Positions 1 to 12,472 of a stretch of DNA of 64,000 nucleotides are shown piece after piece. The stretch comes from Paroedura picta (lineage: Eukaryota; Chordata; Lepidosauria; Squamata; Gekkonidae): NCBI RefSeq assembly GCF_049243985.1, contig NC_135384.1, positions 12,272,501-12,336,500 of the forward strand, in the 5' to 3' direction. The notes beneath the pieces are model-generated. The model worked only from the letters and a program-made list of their open reading frames with translations, was not told where the DNA came from and did not search any database. Every line of letters starts with the position of its first letter. Position 1 is the first letter of the stretch. Made by a program: the position numbers and the translations under genes.

Positions 1-182
1 ATAATTAATAGCTTTTAAAACTAAATATTTCATGCACCCTAGTTCAAGCCCTTCAAGCTGTTTGAATCCCCATCCCCAGGAGATATATTTCTGCATTAAC
101 AGTGTTATGCCAATGCTCCATAAAAGGATTTGGACTGAGTTCTCCTGCATATTATAAACTTGCTCTCTCCCCTAGCTATAAG

Positions 183-451
183 GTATAGGTAAGCACCGAG
201 TCATGTCTGACCCTTGGGGTGACACCCTCTAGCGTTTTCATGGCAGATTCAATACGGGGTGGTTTGCCAGGGCCTTCCCCAGTCATTACCGTTTACCCCC
301 CAACAAGCTGGGTACTCATTTTACCGACCTCGGAAGAATGGAAGGCTGAGTCAACCTTGAGCCGGCTGCTGGGATCGAACTCCCAACCTCATGGGCAGAC
401 AGCTTCAGACAGCATTTCTGCCTCTTACCACTCTGCACCACAAGAGGCCCG
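183..451 (-). mobile_element. tRNA-derived SINE, family A
   Basis: Near full-length SINE in reverse orientation. Read on the minus strand it opens with a tRNA-like head (box A-like region near TGGTGCAGAGTGG, box B-like GAGTTCGATCCC), followed by a body shared with copies at 16921, 31974, 57428 and 60925. Its 3' tail region is at 183-200 (AGGTATAGGTAAGC, derived from an ACCTTT-type tail). Imperfect repeats of AGCTATAGG flank it (174-183 and 452-460), as expected for a target-site duplication. It is a non-coding retroposon, not a tRNA gene. The family is recognised from its repetition in this window; its published name is not certain. Confidence 0.85.
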
Positions 452-1416
452 AGCTATAGGCCTACTGTTATCTCCCACTCTGAAATTTCAGTCTCTTTTA
501 AGGAAGGGATAGTGACAGATTACTTAAAAAAGTAATAGATAGGAGTGCTGAATGGCAAAGCTGGGGGGAGGATGAGCTTAAATGTTTTTTTTTTAAGAAT
601 GCTGAAGATGGGGAAGTAAATGGGGAAAGGATGGGTAAGGAATAGGGCAAAGGTGCCAACAAAATGTTGGGCAGAAGAGAATGAAAAAGGAGAACCTAAA
701 CACATTTCAGAAAACAAAATAGAAGAGAAATGATATGATATGATGAGATTCCTCTGTCATGTCCTCACTAGTTCTTTAACTATCATAATGACCAAGTTGG
801 AAGCTAGAGTATGTCATAAATACAAGGACTTAAATACAGGTCATCTGTCCCTTCTCAGGCTGCTTACTGTTCTTCATTTTTGTAGTGCCTATGTTGTTTC
901 CATTTGAAATGATCCACTAGAAGTTTCAGAAATTGTAAAGAGATCTTTTACAGACTGTGCTGATGTTCATCAAATTGAGTTTCTTACGGTAACAGAGGCT
1001 TATGCAATTAAAAAATATTCAGAAATTTAACTCTTCTTACTGAAAGGTTTATAGACCTTCAAAAACAACCACTGAGGTCCACATGCACAACCCAATGTCA
1101 CGCAACTAGCAATTTCAACTCTTTTCTGCCCTTTATTGACCCAAGACTTGTAAAATAAGCTTTTCTCTTGAAAGAGCACTACCCTCAGCACCTCTCAGTT
1201 GATCTATCATTCTTCTCTCAATTTGTCAAGTCCTGCTTTATATGTCCTATCATGGTCATGGTGTCAATGAGCCTTTGCCGAACATGCTAGTCAACACTTG
1301 ACTATGTATACATCTGCAGTCCGCTAGTCTGGTGTGGCTTAAGGTCTGCCATAAGTATTTGTGATCTAGTAATCAGATGTACACCCCCAATCTTTTTTTT
1401 TTCTATTACAGGCTTA

Positions 1417-1640
1417 TAGGAGCCTGGAGAGGCCAGAGGTTAGAGCAGGTAGGGAATTTAGTATGACATAATCCCATGCTGCCTACTGTCCAAAACAGTC
1501 ATTTCATCCAGGTAAACTGATCTCTGTAGCCTAGATCACAATTGTAATTCTAGGAGATCTTCTGGCTCCATAGGGAGATTCATAAACATACCATGTTTTA
1601 GTCCTCCTCCCCCTTGGGAACCACAGTTTGCCCTTCTACT
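1417..1640 (+). repeat. Interspersed repeat, unassigned family (copy 1)
   Basis: This stretch (GGAGCCTGGAGAGGCC..., ...AACTGATCTCTGTAGCC...) is a diverged counterpart, in opposite orientation, of 7376-7580. Both resemble a common reptile interspersed repeat containing AACTGATCTCT and CTGGAGAT motifs. I cannot assign it to a class from sequence alone. No coding capacity is visible. Confidence 0.45.
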
Positions 1641-4624
1641 ATTGAACCGTCCTTCCCATGGCAGTTTCCCCAGGCCTCAGACAGATTTGTGGATGGGGCT
1701 AATGACATCCAAGTAATCTCTCATGCTGATTAGATGGCTCCAGTAAAATGTTTCCACTCCACCCTCTGTTATAAAGGAGTTAATTGTTGGCAAGGGTTCT
1801 GGTGATAAATATGAATCTTGTAACTGGTTTGAAACCTTAGTGGTGGTGGCAGTTCCAGAGTGTGAGTGGTGGTGGCAGATCCAGAGAGTACATGGCCAGA
1901 ATATTTAGATCCCATATCTTATTGACACTGCAATTCCCATGATCATTATGAAGCCAGTGACCAGTTTTGACACATCTATCCTTATTGCTTCGATATCTCA
2001 AATGTAGACACAAGACAACAATGTGGCTTAAACTAGCCACTACCAGTTCTAGGAAGATGTAGCTCTGAATCAAAAGTCCTTCACAAGCCCAATCCTACCA
2101 TCAACACGATGAAGGTGTGTTTAGGACATAACCTCCATTATGCCTAATGGCTCAGGTTGCTTGCAGTTGATTCCTTCCTGCAATGAATAACCTGCCATAT
2201 CCATGAAAAACTAGTTATGGACTAAAAAGTCCAGACCTAATTAGTCCTCATTTTTTAAAAATAATAATCACCACCAGTCTGAATATCACAAAGCAGGTGA
2301 ACAAGGACCCTTCCCAATTTTGAATCCATTAGAAGGCCCCCAAATTGCTGTTTGATGTCAAATGATGACTGGATGATCTAGTCTTATCCAAAGTGGGTGG
2401 GTGGGTCAGCAGGAGGTGGCAAGTAAGAATAAGTAACCCCCTCCAGCTGCCTTACCATTGCATGCCTGTTAAATCATCCCACCAATCTGACCTTAAGCTT
2501 TATTTATGCCTCCATAGTCAACCTTAGCTTAAATTGCAAATCACATTAGGAGTTTCTGGAGATAAGATCATGATATCTGAAATTCTCTTCATTTTAGGTT
2601 CTGTAACTCCTATCATCATCCTGAGTCTGGTGGCCTTCACTCTGAGAAAGGGTGAGATACAACTGGCAAAATTTTTAAAAAATATATCCCTACCCTTTTT
2701 TTAAAAAAGGAGATATACCTGCTAGAGTTAACCATACTTCCAAAGCAAAAAATGGTGGTAGAGTTTGGAAAGCATGTTGATAGCTGTAAAATTACACCTA
2801 TGGCCTCTTTACTTACTTTGCAGAGTCCCAGACAAGAATCCTTCAAACAAAAATGTCCATTACATATCCTGCCTTGCTCACAATCATAGTAGCTTGTGTA
2901 TCCTACAAGCTTTTCCTTTCCACCAGTAAAACCGTGCAAAAGGATGTGCATTGATTTTTTTCAAAACCCTGCATTTGTTAGGATTGCATTGAGAAGACAA
3001 ACATATAGGATCCAGCTGTAGGTAGATTATTGCATGGTATCTCAAAAATAAAGATGGTACTGTTCTTGAAAAATCTCCAGAGGTAATATTGGGTGGCATG
3101 GATGAAGTTTTGTGCACTGCCCATTAACACTTTTGGGGAATACCATTGTCCCACTGACCTTTACAATCAGAAAAAAGTTCTATTCTAAAAAGAAACACTA
3201 ATTCTTTCAATGGAAGTATCATAAGTCAAAAATCTGGTCATGGAAATGGTTGGGGAAATTATGTTCATCCATGCCGTGAACTGGATGATTGCTCCTAGAG
3301 CCACATAATCTAGCAAATATTTTTAGCAGCAAGTAATGACAGTCCACAGATAAGAATAATTTCTCTTGGGACCTCTGTTACTGAACTCTTCTATGATGTG
3401 TGTTGTACATCTTCAAAAACAGTGCAGAACGTGTATAAAACTTGATTCCCACATTATGTACCTTTACTACAGATTCCAAGAACAAATCATTGTAGAAGAT
3501 GTGGATGGACTTGAAACCACTGTCAGCATTTAGGTATATCTTTGTACAACGAAGAAATCAGCTGAGAAAGACTGGATGTCCCTCCTGAAAGGTAAAACTC
3601 TGTCATTTATCTCCTTGTCTAACTTCCTCCATTGTCATCAAACTTCCATGTTCTCAAACTTGCAAGGTGGTAAAGGCATAGTCTACTATTGTTCCCCCCC
3701 AGGCTAAGCAGCATTCCTTCTTATTTATAAAGTTCTTGTAATCATCAATAAAATCATGTATAGAAGCAATTGGAACATGTGGAATATGCTATTTAAATAT
3801 TGAAAACTGGGTATGATGTGAAAATATTTGGAAATAAAATAGGTTTTACAGTCTAATGTTTAGACTATTTAAGAGAGGCTTCATTTCTGCCTTTAGCATC
3901 CTATATCCCAGTTCTTGCCCAGTTCTTCTGGTTCCTGCAGCCCCCAAGCCATGAGGCACTTGTCCAAGCTGGTCTTGTGGTCCCCATTGTAGTATTTTGG
4001 TCAAAGAAGACCTCTGCTCTCCTTTTCACAAGTGGGAATGCTGATGGTTCTAACCAGCATCTCTCAGTTGTTTTATTTCCTACCATCCACATCATTATGT
4101 TACCATGTATTTAAACAGAAATATTATTTCATTTTCTGTATGCATGAGCACGGTTTTCCCCAGCATTCCTGTTAACATGATATGAAGAATTGTGTTGGGC
4201 AACATGGGGTAATCTCATTTGTGTCCATCCCTGATAGTGGTGAAGGCATTAGGCAGATAGAAACACAAGACTAGAAAGTATCTATTGAACCAATATGTAT
4301 ATGTATCCCCATCTCTCTCCTCGTTCCTTTTCATACTGACATGTCTACCCAGCTATCATTGAGTTTCAAACATTAGAAACATCACAAGTGAGGTAAAAGT
4401 TAGTGCCTTGGATCCAACTATCTTTTCTCTTGGACCGAAAGGAACGTAGGGTCCACTTTGAGCATGCAAAAAGGGTATAGTAGAAAGAAGAATTGGATAA
4501 AATAGAGCAGAGAGAGAGAAAGAGAGATGGTTGGATCCCACCCAGTGATATTATTCCCTTCATTAAAATCTGAATCCGCTCTCATTTCCCTCAACAGCAA
4601 TCCAGAAAAAGTCCATGCAAGGAA

Positions 4625-5596
4625 ATGCCTAATTCAAGTACTGTAACAACTTTCCTTCTTCTGGGTTTCTCTGACACCTGGGAGCAAAACGTATTGTATG
4701 CCATTTTTTTATTAGTTATTTACTTGGCAGCTCTGACTGCAAACTTCCTCATCATTTTAGTTGTATCCTTGGACCAGCAGCTCCATACTCCCATGTACTT
4801 TTTCTTGGTGAATTTATCTGTCCTTGATCTGGGATCCATATCTGTCACCATCCCAAATGCCATGGTTAATTCACTCTTGAACACCTGGGAGATTTCATAC
4901 TCTGGATGTGTCGCACAAGTGTATTCCTTGATCTTTTTCTTGGCAACAGACTATTTCCTCCTCACTGGTATGGCCTATGACAGATACGTTGCCATCTGTG
5001 ACCCACTACACTATGAAACGGTCATGGATAGAACAGTCTGCATCAAGATGGCAACCAGTGCATGGGTTGCTAGTCTCCTTTACTCAGGCTTACACACTGG
5101 TAGTACTTTTGCCATCACCTTCTGCTCCAACGTCATCAACCAGTTCTTCTGTGAGATCCCACAACTACTGAAAATATCTTGTGACAATTTGTACCTAATT
5201 GAAGTTGGAGTTGTTGTTTTTAGTGAATTTATAGTCTTCTCTTGTTTTGCTTTCATAATTGCTTCATACGTGCACATTTTCAAGTCAGTGCTCAGAATCC
5301 CCACCACCCAGGGCAGGAACAAAGCTTTCTCCACATGTCTACCCCATCTTATTGTGGTCTCCTTGCTCATCAGTACTGGAAGCTTTGCCTGTCTGAAGCC
5401 CAACTCACAGTCCCCTTCAGACCTGGATTTGGTGATTGCTATTCTGTATTCTGTGTTACCGCCATTGATGAATCCAGTCATCTATACAATGAGGAACAGG
5501 GATATCAAAGCTGCACTATGGAAAATGTTAAGATGTGGCATTTTTTTTGGGAAGGAAAGCAAGGTTTCCTCTTATCAGTTTTGTTCCAGGGCATAA
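4625..5596 (+). CDS. Olfactory receptor, class II, OR14-like (OR1)
   Basis: Single-exon coding sequence of 323 residues, the usual OR length. It should be a seven-transmembrane odorant receptor in the olfactory neuron cilium membrane, coupled to an olfactory G protein (family knowledge). Seen: N-terminal glycosylation signal NSS (3-5), [13 protein letters not shown] (53-65) around TM2, conserved C95, MAYDRYVAIC (116-125) at the end of TM3, three extracellular loop 2 cysteines (167, 176, 186), KAFSTCLPH (233-241) before TM6 and PLMNPVIYTMRN (280-291) in TM7. The usual Gly-Asn of TM1 is Ala-Asn (39-40). CEIPQLLKISC in loop 2 fits OR14-like receptors. A splice acceptor (TTTCCCTCAACAG, ending 4597) lies 27 nt upstream of the ATG, as expected for an OR with 5' non-coding exons. 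The gene belongs to unit A of a tandem duplication. Confidence 0.93.
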   Translation: MPNSSTVTTFLLLGFSDTWEQNVLYAIFLLVIYLAALTANFLIILVVSLDQQLHTPMYFFLVNLSVLDLGSISVTIPNAMVNSLLNTWEISYSGCVAQVYSLIFFLATDYFLLTGMAYDRYVAICDPLHYETVMDRTVCIKMATSAWVASLLYSGLHTGSTFAITFCSNVINQFFCEIPQLLKISCDNLYLIEVGVVVFSEFIVFSCFAFIIASYVHIFKSVLRIPTTQGRNKAFSTCLPHLIVVSLLISTGSFACLKPNSQSPSDLDLVIAILYSVLPPLMNPVIYTMRNRDIKAALWKMLRCGIFFGKESKVSSYQFCSRA

Positions 5597-6224
5597 AAGA
5601 ATGTTCATAGCCAAAACGTCGTTGAAACATTAGAGGACAACCTCAGCAAAAGAGTATTTTATGAGTTCATGGATAGCTTTGAAGGAAAGCTCTTAAACGA
5701 GTGTGTTATTTTGTCAAAGTTGTCAATGTGGTAGGGATGTGTAGGATAAGGGTTACACCACTCTTCCATTGCTTCTGCAATATGCAGTCTTTCTACATCC
5801 TTGATTAATAGGATATATATATATATATATTTAAAATGCTACAACAAATAATCCTTGGCTTGTAAAACAAAATATTTCATGTCTCCTAGATCAGGCCCTT
5901 CAAACTGCTTGAATCTCCAGAAGACATAAAACTGGTGTGACAATGTAATGCAACTGGCACATGAGGAACTGGGCTGAGTTCTTTTGCACATTATAAACAT
6001 GCTCCACCCCTAAGCTATAGAACTGTTACCTAGGTATGTGCATTCAGTTTAACCAAGCCAGAAGAAAATACCCCAAAATACCCTAACCTGTATTGTTTGG
6101 TATTTTCTAATCTGAATACCAATTAGGGAATCTGTTTTGGCTATTGGGTGGTGGTGTGGTTATTTAGGGATATTCAACTAAACATGTCAACAGGGGTGGC
6201 AGGAGCTCTTAGCTCCTGCTGTCC

Positions 6225-6650
6225 CAGCTGAACATCAGGTCTGCATACAGTGGAAAGAGCTCTCTCCCAGCCCCAGGCAGATTCTGGGGACAGTTTTAGT
6301 ACTGGGAACTTCCAAGTGCCTGTATGCAAAAGTCTTTGGAGCAACTGAGACTGAGCTGGGACAGCACTAATCAACTCTCAGGGATAGCTTCTGCTTTTAG
6401 CAGAAGCCTCTCCCAACTCAATTTAGACACTGAGAACAGCTTCTTCTACTGGGTGCTTCAAAGCACCCTTCTGCAGAATCCTTTGAATCAGGGGAAGTGT
6501 CTTTCATATTCACTTATATCCCAGGGACAGCTTCTTCTACTGGGGGTTTCAAAGCACTCCTCAGTCTTTGAAGCAGCCAGATCTGAGTCTCCCAGCCCCA
6601 CTCAGATCCCAGAGACAATTTCTGCTTCTGGGTACTTCAAAGGTTGATTT
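6225..6650 (+). repeat. Degenerate tandem repeat
   Basis: Three to four imperfect units of roughly 100 bp, each with a core such as GACAGCTTCTTCTACTGGG followed by TTCAAAGCAC, separated by CCCAGCCCCA-type stretches. An open frame crosses it, but the translation only reflects the repeat and has no family resemblance. Confidence 0.5.
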
Positions 6651-7375
6651 CTAATCTGCTCCAAAGAGACCTTGTGCTCATTTTTGAATTTTTTGGTTGC
6701 CTGCAGTCATCTTTATTATTAAGCTGAAGAAGTCTTACAATGAAACTAGACATTACCTGGGAGTCTGGTCTTATTTCGATTGTATTAAGGATTCTGAAGA
6801 CTTGTTTTGATTATATTAAAGACTCTGAAGACAAGAACTTCTCTTTGTGCTTAATGTTAACCTCTAGTAGGAACATAGGAATTCTTTTGATAACTGTAAG
6901 GTTAATTGAACCACACACACATACCCTGTTTGTACACATCCTCTTGTGTGTATTTCTACTTTGTTATCTGAAAATATTCTCATGCAAGGCTGTGGTCCAC
7001 CAGGCCAATATGAAGACAAGAAGACATATTTGTGAGTTCTAGTTGACCCTGTATGAAGATACATGAAACAGAAAAATATACCTGGGATTTTTGTTCGTCC
7101 TTGGTTTTGTTCACATTAGGACTCTTGTGAAACATTTATTCCAGCTGATATTGATACTGTGACTCTGTGGACATTTTCCACCAGGCATGGAAAAGATAAC
7201 CTCCAATGAATTAATCTGATTTTTCCCACAGTGAGTGGATCTATTTGAAAGTCTTTGGGTTTTTTTAATGGTTGTTGTACATCACTGTATTTATTAATAT
7301 ATGTTGTATATGAGTCTCTACTTATTGTTAGCATTCTAGTGTTATATCTATTTTTGACTGTAAATGTTCAGGTGG

Positions 7376-7580
7376 AAACTAGGACCTGGAGAGCCCGTGG
7401 AATCATTCATCTCCAGGCCAAAGAGATCAATTCCTCTGGAGAAAGTAACTGCTTCGGAGGGTAGACTCCAGAGCATTATACGCCACTGAGCTTCCACACA
7501 GCCTCAGTTCCCTCCCACACATGACTTCACCACCAAAGTCACCAGGTATTTCCCAACCTGCAGCTGGCAACCCTAATCAT
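7376..7580 (-). repeat. Interspersed repeat, unassigned family (copy 2)
   Basis: Reverse-orientation relative of 1417-1640, ending in sequence (CAACCTGCAGCTGGCAACCC) typical of a common reptile repeat. Non-coding. Confidence 0.45.
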
Positions 7581-8405
7581 TATACTGGTAGCTGGTTTCC
7601 CCATGACTAGCTTTATTTTCTGATGAGTTTTGCCTGCCTTGGCAAATGCCATGGGGATGGGTGGTTTCTTTACATAACCTGAGTCATGATGTCTCTATTC
7701 CCCTAATTCTTGGCACTGCATGTCTCATTGCCACCTTGAAACTGTCCATCAGTTTTGAACCCTTTAGCTTCCAATGCAACTAGTATATGGGTGGTGGTAG
7801 TGAGGGTTCCAGACAGCCTCGATATTTTGATTCTATACCTGAATGGCACTGTAATTGCCATGATCTTTCTGAAGTGAGAGGCCTATTTCAAATCTTATTG
7901 CCTCAGCACCTTAAATGAAGACACGAAACTGCAGAATGGGTGTAACTAGCCTCAACAGTTTGGGGAAGATGTTGCTCTGCACCCCTTCACAAGACCCATC
8001 CTGTCATCAAGCTTGTGATTGTCTGTTCAGGACATAACTTCGACCATGCCTGATGACTCAGAGTACTCCCCACTTATCTCTACCTACATGGGCAACCCAC
8101 CATATCCCTCCTAAACTAGTTGTGGCCTAAACAGTTAAGCAATCGTCCTTAAAAAAGAACAATTCTACCAGCATGAATATCACAAAGCAGGCCCTGTCTA
8201 AGGAGAAGGTCCCCAAATTCCTGCTTAGCCTCAAATGGTGACTGGCTAATCCCATGGTATTGAGAATGGGCAGGTGGGTCTGCAGCACATGGCAAACAAG
8301 AATAATTAACCTGCTTCCCATTGCATGTCTCTTTCATCATCCAGTCCGTCTGGCCTTGAGCTACATTTATGCCTGCCGTAGCCAACCTTAGCTTCTATTG
8401 CAAAT

Positions 8406-8419
8406 CACTTTGGCCCATT
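8406..8419 (+). repeat. Target-site duplication of LINE, left copy
   Basis: CACTTTGGCCCATT is repeated exactly at 13024-13037. The flanking bases differ on both sides, so the duplication is exactly 14 bp. It brackets the LINE at 8420-13023. Confidence 0.88.
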
Positions 8420-8570
8420 CAATCAATTTATTTACGGTCATAGACCAGCCAGTAAAAAAGCATAAAATTACAAATATAAAATCAATTATAAATGGGTGAA
8501 AACTAAGAAATAAGAACAATTGTATATAGATCCAGTATAAAAGAGAGAGAGAGGAAAAAAAAAAAAAACA

Positions 8571-9842
8571 CTAGGGAACAGGGTTGGTCCAGCTCTGCCT
8601 TATTTTTATAGCTACCCAAGCAAATCTAGCGATAATTTTTGTTAGATCTTTATTTGTGTCTGAAAGTAGTAGCTTAAGACGCTGTTTCCTCAAACCTCTG
8701 GGGCATTCTGCGAGCAATGAGGCCAGTGAATTTGTACGGATGTGACGATAGAGCCTGCACTCAAATAGGACATGTTCAGCTGTCTCTATTTGACCTTCGC
8801 CACAGACACACTTACGTGCTTCTATCGGTAGCCCCTTGAACTTTCCTTCCAGGAAAGCGGAAGGGAGGGCATTATAGCGGAGAAGAGTAAAAGATCTTCT
8901 TTGTTCAGAATGTGGAAGATCAGTTAGATATGGCATTAAGACAGCCTTGTTAAGAAGGTCTTTCCCAAAAAGTGGGTCCAATATCTTATTGATATCATGC
9001 TGTCTTTCTACATCTATTACTCTGTTCCTTATTAATTCTTTCGCTTTGTCATGTCCCAGGCCCAGAATAAATTGATAGGACAGACCATAGGAACACAGCT
9101 TCTCTGGTAGTGCTTTTAGCCAGGGTGCGACAAATGAGTCTGTTAGTAGAAGGCTGATAAGACCCCTCTGCCGAAATACCAGTTTAAGCCAGAACATAAG
9201 GGTTGCCATCCAGAGCCTAGTCTGAACATTAACCATTCCAGTCTCTATCCTAATTGCGATATTGGAGATGTTATTTGGCAATTGGAGAATAGTTCTCAGA
9301 AATTTAGACTGGACCTTCTCTAGGTTAGATAGATTGCCAGAGATGCTTATTGGGGCCCCATAGGTTAGTTGTGCAAGAGCTTTAGCCTTAAAGATGTTGA
9401 TGGCCGCTTGTATGCATCTTCCACCTTTTTGCCAAAAAAATTTCTGAATTGCACTTGAGCTTTTCTGCGCATTTGATGAGATATAATTTATATGTGCAGT
9501 TCTAGCTTGTGTGGCCTGAATTATGACTCCCAAATATTTGTATTGTTTTACTTGCTCTATCAGGGTCCCATTTATTCTCCAAATGTGAGATTTTGGCCTC
9601 TTTCCACAAACCATCACCTGAGTTTTATTATGGTTCACTTCAAGGTAGTTTGCTTGGCAATACAAGTTTAAGGCACTCAAAGCTCTTCTCATTCCTATGG
9701 GAGTCCTAGAGAATAAGGCTAGATCATCGGCATAAAGCAAAAATGAGATGTGTTTTCCACTGATTTTTGGAGGATGGAAATTTGGGTTTTTGAGATAGCT
9801 GCCAATGTCATTAATAAAGTAATTAAATAGGAGGGGGGCCAA
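8571..9842 (-). pseudogene. LINE reverse transcriptase, C-terminal part
   Basis: Open frame of 423 residues covering RT from LLFNYFINDIG onward, with the catalytic LLYADDLALF near residue 36, thumb and connection regions, and the C-terminal motif CVCGEGQIETAEHVLFEC typical of I, R1 and Jockey-type LINEs. The frame is separated from the upstream RT frame by one frameshift near 9890-9900: in the other frame that stretch reads TDLIKTTKGVKQGCILAP, the expected RT motif. Apart from that and the 5' inversion the element is well preserved, which suggests a fairly recent insertion. Confidence 0.88.
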
Positions 9843-9877
9843 TATGCATCCCTGCTTAACTCCCTTTGTTGTCTTGA

Positions 9878-11335
9878 TTAAATCTGTGAGATGTCCTTGA
9901 GGGCTACATTTATGGCAGTATTTTCATGTAGTTTTTTAATAAGCACAAGTAGCCTCCTGTCAATGGAGGTCCTGCCTAATTTGGCCCATAACAGATCTCT
10001 TGGAATAGAGTCAAATGCAGATTTAAAATCAACAAATGAGATATAAAGGGAGGTTGATTTCTTTGAGGAGTATTTAGCTATTAGGTGATCTACCAGCATA
10101 CAATGATCCAGTGTGGAATATCCTTCTCTAAAGCCTCCTTGTTCCTCTGCTAGGATGTTCTCTTCTTCTAGCCAGTCTCTATATTTCCAGCAAAGGTGCC
10201 TAGCATACAGCTTACTTATGGTGCTGAGGAGGCTTATTGGTCTGTAGTTTTGGGGTTCCTTCCTATTTCCTCTCTTGTATATGGGTACCACCACTGCTAT
10301 TTCCCAACCTTTTGGAAGGATACCTGTTCTATCAATTGTTGTAAACAGCTTAGCCAATACTGGCACCCACCATTCTATGTTCCTTCTAATTAGTTCAGGA
10401 GGTACTAAATCATAGCCAGGGGCTTTCCCTGATTTAAGGGTACCAATGAGCTTCTTGACTTCAGAGTGATTAACTTGTGGCCATTCCGGTATCCTGGTCA
10501 GCTCTCCCACATCTGTTGCCTGAATTAGCTTTATCTCTAATGAAGAGTATAGCGCCTTATAATGTGCTTCCCATATTCCCGGTGGGATGGTTGAAGCTGA
10601 AACTGATTTTGCTTTACAATCAGACACTAGTTTCCAGAACCAAGATGAGTTTTTATCGAGAACAGCTTGCCTGATTTGTTCCCAGGCTTCTAGAGCAGCC
10701 TTCTTCTTTTTAACAAGAATCACGCTTTTATACTTCTGTTTTAATTGCTTGATCTCATTTCCTATAACATCAGAGGGATCAGTTCTATAATATATGTATT
10801 TATCTCTTAGGGCCTGTTTTATGGCTCTACATTCTCCATCGAACCAAGTATTGGAATGGCTGTTTGTCTGCTTATTTTTACCTTGCATAGCATTAGATAA
10901 TGCATCCTGAAAGACCTCAATCAGGCTTTCATACCTGTTTAGGATTGAGGTACTTTCAGAGTTAGAGAGAAATTCTTTTGTTTTGTTAATAAAAGATGTT
11001 AGGCTAAACAGATCATTAATTATTTTGTCTGTCTTGATGTTCCATTTAATTCTTGGTAGACAGTTCTCATCAGCTGCAAGCCCCTCAAAGCACTGGGTTA
11101 GCCGAAGCCGATTGAATGGAAGAGTACAGGATATTACTAAGGGAAAATGGTCACTATCATAGAAGGATGAAACCTCAAATGACCTCAGAACTTGTATCAG
11201 ATTTTTAGAGACAATTATATAATCAATTGTACTCATTTTATCCCCAGCCCAAAATGTAAACTCCGCTGGATGGTCCTCAATTGCTGCACCATTTAAAATA
11301 ACTAAATCCAATCTATGTGCCATCTGAGCCAGCAT
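9878..11335 (-). pseudogene. LINE endonuclease end and RT N-terminal part
   Basis: Open frame of 485 residues. It begins in the apurinic-type endonuclease (MAHRLDLVILNG, then TFWAGDKMSTIDYIIVS and a YDSDHFPLV motif matching the family's SDH active-site block), then a linker, then RT blocks: NYRPISLLSTISKLYA, QGGFREGYSTLDH and FVDFKSAFDSI. It ends at the frameshift before the YADD-bearing frame. The upstream half of the endonuclease is on the other strand at 12473-13023 because the 5' arm of the element is inverted. Confidence 0.88.
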
Positions 11336-11338
11336 AAG

Positions 11339-12442
11339 TCCAGCATAGTTGTATTTGGTGAGGAGACTGGAGCCAGCTTAATAGCAAGATATGCAACTCT
11401 GACCGCAAGTACTGTATCGAGTATTTTTGATATGGTAGGTGATATCAAAAAGGATTTGAGAGATCTCTCTCTAAAAATTGAATCATTAATAAATGTGGTA
11501 CAGTCAAAACAAGGAAGTAATGCCCAGTACTTCACTAAGCCATTAGAGAAGAAGCCTGGACGTATTGGTTGGTCAACAGCTCAGACTATCCAACCACTGT
11601 CTCATATCCAGAAGCTTATTCTCCAAAAAGAAAAAATTTGCCTGACAGTCTGCCCACTTGGAGGATTCCTACCACCATGGGCCCCTCTAAGAATAGCAAT
11701 AAGACATCTGAGCAACATCTTAAGGAGACCACTATATTCCATCAACCTGATTGCAACGGAGTTGCTAAACAGCCCGAAACAAACAACAAAAGTAGTATTA
11801 ACTTTTAGCTCTGCAGCTATCCCTAGGCTGTTGATGAGGCAGAAGGAAAGGCTAACTAGGATGGGGCTGTTCCCTTGTAGGGTATTTAAGAACATTGACA
11901 TCATGCCTCTTTTAATCTATAAACATCAGCTGAAAGAAGAATCAGTCTTGAAACATATCCCAGCAGCTTCGAATAAAAATTTATCAGAACAGTCACTGAC
12001 TAATCAAAGTAAAAATAATGGACAAAAAGAGACAGAGAGTGGGACATTTTATCTGGAAAACTCGATAGAAGAAGATCTTTTAAAGTCTTTTGGAAAACTG
12101 CCCAAGGTTGAACAGGATGCAATAACATCACGCTTGAAGGATCTTGGGGCTAAATTAGAAGAAGTAGCGACCAGTGTAAATAGAATGGAAACGGCCTATA
12201 CAACCCCTTATGAAAATGTAAGTACAATGAAGGAATCAGTTCAGCCCATTGATGTGAATCTGGATGTGCCTTCCATACATAAGAACACCAGTGATTGTGT
12301 TGGACAACTACCCCAGATGCTGCTTAATAATAATTCGCCACAGAAACATCAACACATCATGGGGAACGAACCTTTGCCACCAAAGAATGGATGTGTTTTC
12401 AATGATCAAGATGGTCAACTGGATCTTATCACTTTGGACTGA
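11339..12442 (+). pseudogene. LINE ORF1 (in the inverted 5' arm)
   Basis: ORF1-like region preceding the endonuclease frame. A frame from near the inversion junction to the stop at 12442 includes KVVLTFSSAAIPRLLMRQKE, which resembles the RNA-binding region of some LINE ORF1 proteins, and a helical C-terminal part (EEDLLKSFGKLPKVEQDAIT). In the middle an alternative frame (11569-11808) reads more naturally as a hydrophilic linker, so compensating frameshifts are likely here. The 5' end is truncated at the inversion junction (about 11335-11345). Confidence 0.6.
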
Positions 12443-12472
12443 CTAGATAAGCAAGAACTGAGGGAAGAGGTT

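Larger units (their letters stand above)
1..5840. repeat. Tandem duplicon, unit A
   Basis: The sequence of 1-190 recurs, diverged, at about 5850-6020. The stretch around 1820-2480 recurs at about 7780-8330, 2810-2960 at about 13790-13940, and 3870-4140 at about 14030-14310. These matches are collinear, so 1-5840 and 5841-14420 are two copies of one segment carrying an OR gene. Unit A keeps an intact OR. Unit B is longer because transposable elements entered it. Apart from the SINE at 183-451 and the repeat at 1417-1640, I see no gene in 452-4600. Confidence 0.75.

Noticed and set aside
219-512. 97-codon frame starting in the first 500 bp
   Set aside because: Lies within the family A SINE; the same peptide recurs at other SINE copies.
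5080-5481. 133-codon antisense frame inside OR1
   Set aside because: Shadow of the OR reading frame; similar antisense frames occur in the other OR exons.
8571-11335. Possible host gene, given long frames
   Set aside because: Reverse transcriptase and endonuclease motifs identify a LINE.
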